A DNA stretch of 38,310 nucleotides from NCBI GenBank assembly GCA_027069855.1, contig JALXEF010000149.1, positions 1-38,310 on the forward strand. The letters are read 5' to 3'. The translations under genes and the position numbers were made by a program. Shown piece after piece: positions 28,403-35,946 of this stretch (position 1 is the first letter of the stretch; each line of letters begins with the position of its first letter). This DNA comes from Caldifarciminota bacterium (GTDB lineage: Bacteria; Hydrothermota; Hydrothermia; WGAB01). A model generated the notes under the pieces. That model did no database searches, was not told the DNA's origin, and saw only the letters and a list, made by a program, of their open reading frames with translations.

Positions 28403-29593
28403 TTATGCCGGCCGCACCAGCTGGCGGAACACCTCTGCCACCTCGGCGTAAGGGGCCGTGGTTTTGAAGCCCGTGCCGTGGAAATGGGTGCGGCGAGCGG
28501 CGTATCCGCGTTGCCTTAGCGCCTCCAACACCTCCGCCAGGGGAGGCTGGGACAGGTCCAGCCGGTCGGCCACGGCCGTGGTGGTATAGAAGAAGGGAGG
28601 CAGGCCCACTTCCTCCCGCATCCGGCGAATCACCCGGAAAAAGCGGCGCGACAGGGTGCCGAGGTTTCGGCCGGCCGTTTCCATGGCCTCCAGGAACCCG
28701 GGGTGATGCAGGTCCCAGAGCCACAGCGGGCCGGCCACCCAGGCCTCCTCCCCACACCGGGGGCACCGATTGCACAGGTCCTTGCCCGAAAAGGGCACCG
28801 ACCACACCGTGTGGCAGGCCGGGCAAATCCCGAGAAACCCCTCGCTCCGGGGGTCCAGATCGTAGCGGCCGTGGATCGTGAAGAAAAAGCCCCGGAGGGC
28901 ATAGCCGTCAAACAGGGTGAACAGGGGGATCACCCGGAACTTCCGGCGGGCGCCGGCCCGCACCACAGTGCGTACGAACACCCGGGCCCCGGTTTCATGG
29001 CAGAATTCGGTTTGCACCGTGAGAGCCGCATAGTGGTTGAAGGCGCTCCGGCGATCAATGCCGCAGAGGGCGGCGAGGTCCGTGGCCGTGATGTACAGGA
29101 AGCCGCCGTCGCGCACGGCGTGGAAGGCCGAGTCCAGGAAGGGCACGGGCGAGCCGAAGGCATCCAGGTCCAGCACATGGGGAAACAGTTCCTCCAGTTT
29201 CAGCGTGTAGTGGAAGTTGTTGGCCTCCATGTGGTAGAACCGGATCCGGCGGTCCAGGCCCAGCCGTGCGGCGTTGTGGCGGGCGGTTTCCAGGGCCGGG
29301 GTGCTGATATCGTTGAGCAGGGCCTCGGCCACGCCGCCCACCTCCAGGAAATAGCGGAGCGACCGGATGCCGGTGCCGGCGAAGGTTTCGGCCACCACCA
29401 GGGGTTCGGGCACCGGCAGGCGATAGAGCTCGGCGCCCTGGGGGGTGGTAAAGGTCAGGCGGGCCTGCTGCAGGGCTGCGATAGCGGCCACGCCGAAATC
29501 CCGGGCCAGGCGCCCCCGTTCCCGGAGAAAGACCTCCGGGTGCAGGAGTTCCACGGTCACGCGGCCTTCGTGGTATGTGGGATGGTGCTCCAC
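28403..29593 (-). CDS. trm1: tRNA (guanine-N2)-dimethyltransferase Trm1
   Basis: 396 aa; VAETFAGTGIRSLRYFLE, LDLDAFGSPVPFLDSAFHAVRDGGFLYITATDLAALCG, GPLWLWDLHHPGFLEAM, C4 zinc-like CPAC...CNRCPRC, KTTAPYAEV. Confidence 0.9.
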   Translation of the reverse strand: MEHHPTYHEGRVTVELLHPEVFLRERGRLARDFGVAAIAALQQARLTFTTPQGAELYRLPVPEPLVVAETFAGTGIRSLRYFLEVGGVAEALLNDISTPALETARHNAARLGLDRRIRFYHMEANNFHYTLKLEELFPHVLDLDAFGSPVPFLDSAFHAVRDGGFLYITATDLAALCGIDRRSAFNHYAALTVQTEFCHETGARVFVRTVVRAGARRKFRVIPLFTLFDGYALRGFFFTIHGRYDLDPRSEGFLGICPACHTVWSVPFSGKDLCNRCPRCGEEAWVAGPLWLWDLHHPGFLEAMETAGRNLGTLSRRFFRVIRRMREEVGLPPFFYTTTAVADRLDLSQPPLAEVLEALRQRGYAARRTHFHGTGFKTTAPYAEVAEVFRQLVRPA

Positions 29594-29599
29594 GGAGCC

Positions 29600-29863
29600 T
29601 CAGCGGATCTCGGTTACCCGGTCCAGGTGTTCCTGGGCCTCCCGGTAATCGGGCCGGAGCGAAAGGGCCTTTTCAAAGTAGGCCTTGGCCTCGTCGCGGC
29701 GGTTCCGGATCTCCGCGATCAACCCGAGAAGATAAAACCCCTCGGCCGAGGTCGGATCCTGTTGAACCAGCTGTTTCAGGATCCGCTCGGCCTCGTCCAG
29801 GTTTCGGTTCAAAAAGTAGAACTTGGCTTCTTCCAGAAGCTGGTGAGACTCAGTCTTCTCCAT
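29600..29863 (-). CDS. small TPR-repeat protein
   Basis: 87 aa; AKFYFLNRNLDEAERILKQLVQQDPTSAEGFYLLGLIAEIRNRRDEAKAYFEKALSLRPDYREA. Confidence 0.82.
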   Translation of the reverse strand: MEKTESHQLLEEAKFYFLNRNLDEAERILKQLVQQDPTSAEGFYLLGLIAEIRNRRDEAKAYFEKALSLRPDYREAQEHLDRVTEIR

Positions 29864-30545
29864 GGGCCTTCCTCAGCTTTTCAATGTCTTCGTTGGATCC
29901 CAGAACCACCAGGATATCGCCCTCGTGGATCTCCTCCTCGGGCGTGGGCGATACGATGGTCACCTCCTTGAAGTCCAGGGTGCCTTCGGCCTCTTTGAGT
30001 TCGGGCATCTTGCGGCGGATGGCGATGACTGTGACGCCGAACCGGTTGCGGATCCGGAGGTCCTTCAGGGTTTTGCCGGCGAACTCCTCCGGTGCCGCGA
30101 TCTCCACAATGGAAAACCCGGGGGTGAGTTCCAGGTAGTCGAACACCATCGGAGAGGCCAGGGATCGGGCCACACGCTGGCCCATGTCGCGCTCCGGGAA
30201 CACCACCCGATCGGCCCCCACCTTGCGGAGAATCTTGGCATGGATGGTACTCAGGGCCTTGGCCAGCACCCGGGGCACCCCCATCTCCTTCAAGAGCACC
30301 GTAATCAGGATGGAGGACTCCAGGTCGCCGATGGCCACGATCACCCAGTCAAAATCCCGGAGCCCCAGGTTCTTGAGGGCCTTTTCCTGGGTGGCGTCCA
30401 GCACGAGGCCCTGGGTTACAAAGGGCTCTATCTCGGCCACCGGCTCCTCGTCCTGGTCCACGGCCAGCACCTCATGGCCCAGGTCGGCCAGGGTGCGGGC
30501 CACGGCCGAGCCGAAGCGTCCCAAGCCGATCACACAAAACTGCAT
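29850..30545 (-). CDS. ktrA: potassium uptake regulatory subunit KtrA/TrkA-like (RCK/TrkA-N, TrkA-C)
   Basis: 231 aa; MQFCVIGLGRFGSAVARTLADLGHEVLAVDQDEE..., C-terminal TrkA-C-like domain GDILVVLGSNEDIEKLR. Confidence 0.93.
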   Translation of the reverse strand: MQFCVIGLGRFGSAVARTLADLGHEVLAVDQDEEPVAEIEPFVTQGLVLDATQEKALKNLGLRDFDWVIVAIGDLESSILITVLLKEMGVPRVLAKALSTIHAKILRKVGADRVVFPERDMGQRVARSLASPMVFDYLELTPGFSIVEIAAPEEFAGKTLKDLRIRNRFGVTVIAIRRKMPELKEAEGTLDFKEVTIVSPTPEEEIHEGDILVVLGSNEDIEKLRKAHGED

Positions 30546-30548
30546 GGT

Positions 30549-31901
30549 TTACCCCACAATGTAACTGCCCTCTACATAGCGGACGGTTTGATGCTCCCGA
30601 CGAAAAACCCAGGCGGCCAGCGACAGCACGCCGATCCGCCCGATCAGCATGATGACAATCATAACCCCTTTGCCCAGCGTGGAAAAGTCAGCCGACAGGG
30701 AAACATTGGCCAGGTGCTGCGAGCCATAGGAGAGGCCCACGGTGCCGAAACCGGACACCACCTCAAAGAGCACGGGCAGGAACCCCACCTGCTGGATCAG
30801 GGCCCGTTCGGTCCAGGTGAGGATCCAGGTGCCCAGGAGGATCGTGGAGGCCGCCATGGTCACAATGATGAGGGACCGCTGCAGGGATTCCAGCGGCAAC
30901 GCATTGCCGAGGATCACGGGCTTTTCGTTGCCCCGGAGCCAGGCCCGCACCCACAGAAACAGGGCGGCGAAGGTGGTGGTTTTGATGCCGCCGGCCGTGC
31001 CGCCGGGCGACCCCCCGATGGTCATCAGCAAAAGCACCAGAAACACCGAAGGCACGCTGAAGGCCGACACATTCAGGGTGTTGAAGCCGGCGGTGCGGGG
31101 TGTGGCGGCCATGAAAAAGGCGTTCAGGATCTGGTAGAACCAGGGCAGAGAAGTCCGAAGGCCCTCGGCCAGAAAGAGCACAAAGGTACCTACGACGAGG
31201 AGCAGCAGGGTTATCCGAAGGACCACCCGGGTGTGGAGTTCCAGTTTCCGTTTGGCCCGTCGGACATAGCGGAAATAGAGGTCCTGCAGCACGAAGAATC
31301 CCAGCCCGCCGGTGATGAACAAGAAGGGCACCACCAGAAGCACCACCGGCTGCTGCGTAAAGGAGGCCAGATTGTCGGAGAAAGAAGAAAACCCGGCGTT
31401 GCAAAAGGCCGAAACACTGATGAACACCCCGTGGGCGGCGCTCATGGGCCATCCGAAGCCGTGGCGGTGAAAGGCCCAGGCCAGCAGCAGGGCGCCGCTC
31501 ACCTCAAAGGCCAGGGTGAGCTTCAGCACCCGCCGCACGAAGTGGCTGATCTGGCCCAAGGTGAGCTCGGGAAAGGATTCGGCCATGGTGAGCCGCAGCG
31601 TGAGGCTTCCTTTTCGTCGCAGCAGGAACAGGATGGTGGTGGCAAAGGTCATGTACCCGAGTCCCCCCAGCTGGATCAGGGTGAGGATCACCCCCTTGCC
31701 GAAGGCCGTGTAAAAGGTGGCGGTGTCCTTCACGATGAGCCCGGTGACACACAGGGCCGAGGTGGAGGTGTAGAGGGCGTCCACCGGGCTCAGGGTGCCG
31801 TGGTGGGCAAAGGGCAAAAGCAACAGCAACGCCCCGAAAAGGGAGATGCCTCCGTACCCCAGCACCAGCAGCGTGAGGGGATTCAGCCGCCTGAAATCCA
31901 C
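30549..31901 (-). CDS. ktrB: potassium uptake channel subunit KtrB/TrkH-like
   Basis: 450 aa; DALYTSTSALCVTGLIVKDT, SVSAFCNAGFSSFSDNL, RTAGFNTLNVSAF, GGSPGGTAGGIKTTT, FEVVSGFGTVGLSYG filter-like repeats. Confidence 0.94.
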   Translation of the reverse strand: MDFRRLNPLTLLVLGYGGISLFGALLLLLPFAHHGTLSPVDALYTSTSALCVTGLIVKDTATFYTAFGKGVILTLIQLGGLGYMTFATTILFLLRRKGSLTLRLTMAESFPELTLGQISHFVRRVLKLTLAFEVSGALLLAWAFHRHGFGWPMSAAHGVFISVSAFCNAGFSSFSDNLASFTQQPVVLLVVPFLFITGGLGFFVLQDLYFRYVRRAKRKLELHTRVVLRITLLLLVVGTFVLFLAEGLRTSLPWFYQILNAFFMAATPRTAGFNTLNVSAFSVPSVFLVLLLMTIGGSPGGTAGGIKTTTFAALFLWVRAWLRGNEKPVILGNALPLESLQRSLIIVTMAASTILLGTWILTWTERALIQQVGFLPVLFEVVSGFGTVGLSYGSQHLANVSLSADFSTLGKGVMIVIMLIGRIGVLSLAAWVFRREHQTVRYVEGSYIVG

Positions 31902-31917
31902 GGGGTTGTTCCCCCGG

Positions 31918-32742
31918 TTAGAACCCGATGTTGACGCCCAGGCCGTACAGGGTGTACTTGCCGGCGAAGGTCACCTCGCCGAAGCCGCTCACCAGAGGGA
32001 ACACCGAGAGCCGCACCCCCAGGGTGGTCTTCAGGAAGGAGGGGGCCTCCAGGTTCAGGAGGTCGTGATAGGGGTCCTGTCCCACCCGGAACTGGGCGTC
32101 GGCGCTGCCGCTGACATAGCCGATCCCGAGGTAAGGTTCCAGGATCAACAGGTTCTTGGACGCGGTCAGGTAGATGGCCGTGGCCCGGGCCGAGGCCTTC
32201 ACCCGGATGGTATCCTGGATTTCCCCGCTGTAGGACCCCACCTCGATAGGGGTGATGTTGCCGTAGAGCACCACGAGCGACAGGGCGGGCGACCACAGCC
32301 TGTCGCGCAGGATCCCCACCCGGGCCCCCATGGCCCAGTAGGTGGGCATCTGGAGGATCTGGTCGCTGATTTTATTGAGGAAGGAGAGGGTGCTGAACCG
32401 GGCCAGGAGATCCACGCTGCCCACCCCACCGATCAGGGGCGTCAGCGACATACCGCCGTACACACCCAGCTGGGCGTACAGGTACGGGTACGGCAGCCAG
32501 AGGCTGGTTTCCTCGCCTTCGTGGGCCGGGTCCTGAAAGGTCACGCGGGTGAAGGACGAGGCCACACCGACCCGGAAATGGGGCAGGCCGCCCAGGGTGT
32601 TGGCGGCGCTCACCTGGTCGGCGCTCATGACCAGAGAAAGGGCCGGGGCCAGGTCGTTGACCGCCTGGCGGGACAGGGCTTCAAAATCCGTTGCCGCACT
32701 CAGGGAAGTGGCCAGAATCAACGCCCACACAAACCGTTTCAT
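31918..32742 (-). CDS. putative outer-membrane beta-barrel protein (DUF6588-like)
   Basis: Start trimmed to ATG 32742; signal peptide MKRFVWALILATSLSAATDFEALSRQAVNDLAPALS; alternating beta pattern; C-terminal ...GLGVNIGF ending in F. Confidence 0.65.
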   Translation of the reverse strand: MKRFVWALILATSLSAATDFEALSRQAVNDLAPALSLVMSADQVSAANTLGGLPHFRVGVASSFTRVTFQDPAHEGEETSLWLPYPYLYAQLGVYGGMSLTPLIGGVGSVDLLARFSTLSFLNKISDQILQMPTYWAMGARVGILRDRLWSPALSLVVLYGNITPIEVGSYSGEIQDTIRVKASARATAIYLTASKNLLILEPYLGIGYVSGSADAQFRVGQDPYHDLLNLEAPSFLKTTLGVRLSVFPLVSGFGEVTFAGKYTLYGLGVNIGF

Positions 32743-32837
32743 GGGTTCCCTCCGTTTTCCGTTTATCTTACAGCAGGCCGTTGTGGGTCCCAAGGTATAA
32801 CAGGGCGTCCGCACCTCAATACCGAATCCCCGTTATA

Positions 32838-32867
32838 CGAATCCAGATTCGTACGAATCTGGATTCG
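32838..32867. repeat. perfect 30-bp palindrome CGAATCCAGATTCGTACGAATCTGGATTCG
   Basis: Checked base by base as self-reverse-complementary; an additional CGAATCC lies at 32823-32829. Located between prfB stop and the OMP gene start. Confidence 0.95.
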
Positions 32868-32896
32868 GCAGCGGCTCCGCGCCTGAGGGGATCGGC

Positions 32897-33992
32897 CTAC
32901 GCCTTTTCTTTGGCCTTGCGCTGCTTCAACTGCTGCAAAAGATAGGCCCGGATGAAGCCGTCCAGGTCGCCGTCCAGCACCGCGTCGGCGTTGCCCACCT
33001 CGTAGCCGGTACGGTGATCCTTCACCATCCGATAGGGGTGCAGCACATACGACCGGATCTGCCGACCCCAGGCGATTTCCCCCTTCTCCTGCTCAATGTC
33101 CTTGAGTTTCTCGCGCTCCTTCTGCTTGTAGTACTCGTACAGGCGGGCCCGCAGGATCTTCAGAGCGGTTTCCTTGTTCTGGTGCTGGGAGCGTTCCGAC
33201 TGGCAGGTGACCACGATGCCGGTGGGCAGGTGGGTGATCCGCACGGCGGTTTCGTTCTTCTGCATGTGCTGGCCGCCGGGCCCGGAGGACCGAAAGGTGT
33301 CGATCTTCAGTTCGTCGTCCCGGATTTCCACCTCCACCTCCTCGGTTTCCGGGTACACGAACACCGAGGCGAAGGAGGTGTGGCGCCGCCGCGAGGCGTC
33401 AAAGGGCGAGATGCGCACGAGCCGGTGCACGCCCCGTTCGGCCTTCAGGTAGCCGTAGGCATAGGGTCCCTCCACCAGCATGGTGACATCCTTGATGCCG
33501 GCCTCCTCGCCGGGCTGCAGGTTCAGCACCTTGTACTTGAACCCCTTGCGCTCAAACCAGCGGGTGTACATGCGGAAAAGCATCTCGGCCCAGTCCATGG
33601 ATTCGGTGCCCCCGGCGCCGGGATGAATGGAAACGATGGCGTTGCGCTGGTCTTCCTCGGTAAAGGTGATCCGGAGTTCCAGGTCGTTCAGGCGCTGTTC
33701 CAGGCGCCGGAACTCCCGTTCCACCTCGGGGGCCAGGCTTTCGTCCTCCTCGGCCAGTTCCTCCAGTTCCACGAGGTCCCGGAGTTCGCGCTCCAGGGTT
33801 TCCAATTCCTCCAGGTCCCTGCGGAGCGCCGCCATGCGCGCCATCACCCGGCGCGCCTCGGCCTGGTTCTGCCAGAAATCCGGCTTCCCCGAGGCTTCTT
33901 CTAAAGACTGGAGTTCCCGACGCAGCCGGTCGGGGTCAAAGATACCTCCTGATTTCCAGGAACCGCTGAAGCAGTTTCTCTGCGCGTGCCAT
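32897..33992 (-). CDS. prfB: peptide chain release factor 2, expressed by programmed +1 frameshift
   Basis: Main frame contains GAGGTESMDWAEML (GGQ-type region SSGPGGQHMQKNETAVRITHLPTG) and ends at 32897. Upstream minus-strand ORF ATG at 33992: MARAEKLLQRFLEIRRYL-TGA, with AGGAGGTATCTTTGAC at 33950-33935, then +1 frame DPDRLRRELQSLEEASGKPDFWQNQAEARRVMARMAALRRD joining the ORF-track frame. Confidence 0.95.
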
Positions 33993-34001
33993 AGCCGCTG
34001 A

Positions 34002-34007
34002 ATTATA
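34002..34007 (-). promoter_or_regulatory. putative -10 box TATAAT immediately upstream of prfB
   Basis: Minus strand TATAATTCAGCGGCTATGG: exact TATAAT, 9 nt before the prfB ATG; no good -35 recognised. Confidence 0.4.
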
Positions 34008-34013
34008 CGGGGC

Positions 34014-35849
34014 CTACCGCAACAGGTGGAGGAACCGCACCGTTTTCCTCAGCCCTGAAGGGCTTTCCACCTGCAGGAAGTACACGCCGGGCGCCAGGGA
34101 AGGCAGGGCCAGGGTGAACCGGTGGGGCCCCGTTTGAAACCGGGCCTGGTGCCCCCATACCCGGGCTCCGGTCAGGTTGAACACCTGGAACCGATAGACA
34201 CCGTCCCGGGGAATCTCGAGGAGCAGCGGCAACCGGGACCCGGCAAAGGGAGCCAGCACCTGAACCCTCAGGTCTCCGGAGGTCACCGGAGGTGTGGTGC
34301 CCTCGTGCACGCCCACAGGCCGCACTTCCACATCGTCAATGTACCACCCCTCATACTGCACGCTGGCATCAGAGGTGAAGTGGAACACGATCCGGACAGG
34401 GCTCCCGGCGTAGTTGTCCAGAGGATAAGACTCCTGGACCCATTGAGTCATATGGCCGTTGAAGGTGTCCACGACAATGCGACGGTCAGGCGAGCCGGTT
34501 TGCAGGTACAGGTAGCCAAAATCGTAGGCGATCTCCATGTCGTACCAGTGCCAGAAGGTGAGAGTGTCGTGGGCACCCACCAGGATCCAGGGGGAAGTCA
34601 TCAGAATGTTGGCGTTGGCCGTATAGGTCCATAGGCCCTCCAGTCCGTTGTACTTGCTGTGATTGGGTGAATAGGAACGGTGGGTGGTCACATGCCAGGT
34701 ACCCGTGTTGCTCCAGCGATCTCCGTTTTCAATATCATCGCTGAAACCGGAATAAGGCAGTATGTAGAAGGGAAGGCTGTCTTCAAAGGCGATGCTGTCG
34801 CTGGTGAGTATGCTAAGGTGGAGATAAACAAAGTAGGAGTCCGGGCAAGTGGGATCCAGCTGGATCTCGATAGGCTGATCACTGAAGACCGGTTGGCCCA
34901 AGGGGATTTCCATGTAGGTTACTTGTCCTTGAAGAACCGAAATATAAGGGTCTGTGGAAGTGAGTTGGACAGTGACATTGGAGGCATCAGACCGACCGTC
35001 GTTGTAAAGCGCGATGTACAGCTGACCGGTTTCCCCAGGCCGCAGTACCTGGTCGTTGCCGTCCTCCACGTAGTAATGGTGGAAATGCAGATCCGGTTCC
35101 GGGAAAACATAGGCCATGGCCGACTGGTACACTCGCTTGCCGGCGCCGTCGTCCTGCACAAAGGCCACAATAGCACAGTTGCCTGCCACCCAGGTGGGAT
35201 CCACGGAGAACTCCTGGGTGTCCACTACCGTGATCCCAGCTCCAAGGGTCAGGGGAATTCCTTCGGCATCCGGGAGCATGTCGCGCATAATTTGATGGTG
35301 TTCGGTTTCTCCATTGGGTGCGTTGTATTGGATGTCGCTTTCCACCAGAGCAATCCGGAGCTTGGGAGCCACGAAGTCCACCACCGAGTCCACGGTGATG
35401 GTGGTGATGACCTGGCCGGTGCGGCTCGGTGGATCATAGGTGATGTCCAGATCCATAATAAGGGGGCTTGATACCTGAAGTTCTTGCTGAATCAGATTCT
35501 CCCAGGTGGAAGCTTGGTATCCAGCATCAATGCTGCCGTCAATGTACAGGTGGGGGGTGTAGTCGGCACCGTAGTAGTTGATCCGGCGGGTGTTCTCCTC
35601 AATGTTGGCCTGGTAAAAGGGGTCGCTGGAGGAAGGCCACCACGCATGGTATCGAATCACCGACATCTCGTTGTAGTGAGCCTCGTAGATCTGGGTGAGC
35701 ACCTGATTGGCGTTGGCACAGCCAGAACAGGCGGTGTTGGTGATGATCTCGGCCAGCACGCGACGGGGTGCGGCGGTCAGGTTTGCACTCCACAGAAGCA
35801 TTACCCCGGCCATCAATCCGGGGAGTACCAGGACCTTAGATCTGGACAT
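34014..35849 (-). CDS. secreted Omp28-like (thioredoxin-fold) protein with T9SS-type C-terminal tail
   Basis: 611 aa; signal peptide; EIITNTACSGCANANQVLTQIYEAHYNEMSVIRYHAWWPSSSDPFY...YTPHLYIDG typical of Omp28-related proteins; C-terminal YRFQVFNLTGARV...LAPGVYFLQVESPSGLRKTVRFLHLLR. Confidence 0.8.
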   Translation of the reverse strand: MSRSKVLVLPGLMAGVMLLWSANLTAAPRRVLAEIITNTACSGCANANQVLTQIYEAHYNEMSVIRYHAWWPSSSDPFYQANIEENTRRINYYGADYTPHLYIDGSIDAGYQASTWENLIQQELQVSSPLIMDLDITYDPPSRTGQVITTITVDSVVDFVAPKLRIALVESDIQYNAPNGETEHHQIMRDMLPDAEGIPLTLGAGITVVDTQEFSVDPTWVAGNCAIVAFVQDDGAGKRVYQSAMAYVFPEPDLHFHHYYVEDGNDQVLRPGETGQLYIALYNDGRSDASNVTVQLTSTDPYISVLQGQVTYMEIPLGQPVFSDQPIEIQLDPTCPDSYFVYLHLSILTSDSIAFEDSLPFYILPYSGFSDDIENGDRWSNTGTWHVTTHRSYSPNHSKYNGLEGLWTYTANANILMTSPWILVGAHDTLTFWHWYDMEIAYDFGYLYLQTGSPDRRIVVDTFNGHMTQWVQESYPLDNYAGSPVRIVFHFTSDASVQYEGWYIDDVEVRPVGVHEGTTPPVTSGDLRVQVLAPFAGSRLPLLLEIPRDGVYRFQVFNLTGARVWGHQARFQTGPHRFTLALPSLAPGVYFLQVESPSGLRKTVRFLHLLR

Positions 35850-35898
35850 AGAACGACCTCCAGGGTTTTCCGGGTTTGCAATGCCGTGATTGTACAGG

Positions 35899-35924
35899 AA
35901 GCCCGGCGCGACCGCGCCGGGCTT
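35899..35924. terminator. strong hairpin, possible terminator of the beta-helix gene
   Basis: AAGCCCGGCGC-GACC-GCGCCGGGCTT, perfect 11-bp stem in the gap between two minus-strand genes; lacks a clear U-tract. Confidence 0.55.
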
Positions 35925-35946
35925 CAGATCCAGGCAGTCTTCCGGC

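Noticed and set aside
29862-31934. 690-aa plus-strand ORF antisense to ktrA and ktrB
   Set aside because: Shadow ORF; opposite strand is clear KtrA/KtrB.
33847-33847. ORF-track Met start for prfB
   Set aside because: Internal Met; the true N-terminus is supplied through the frameshift from 33992.
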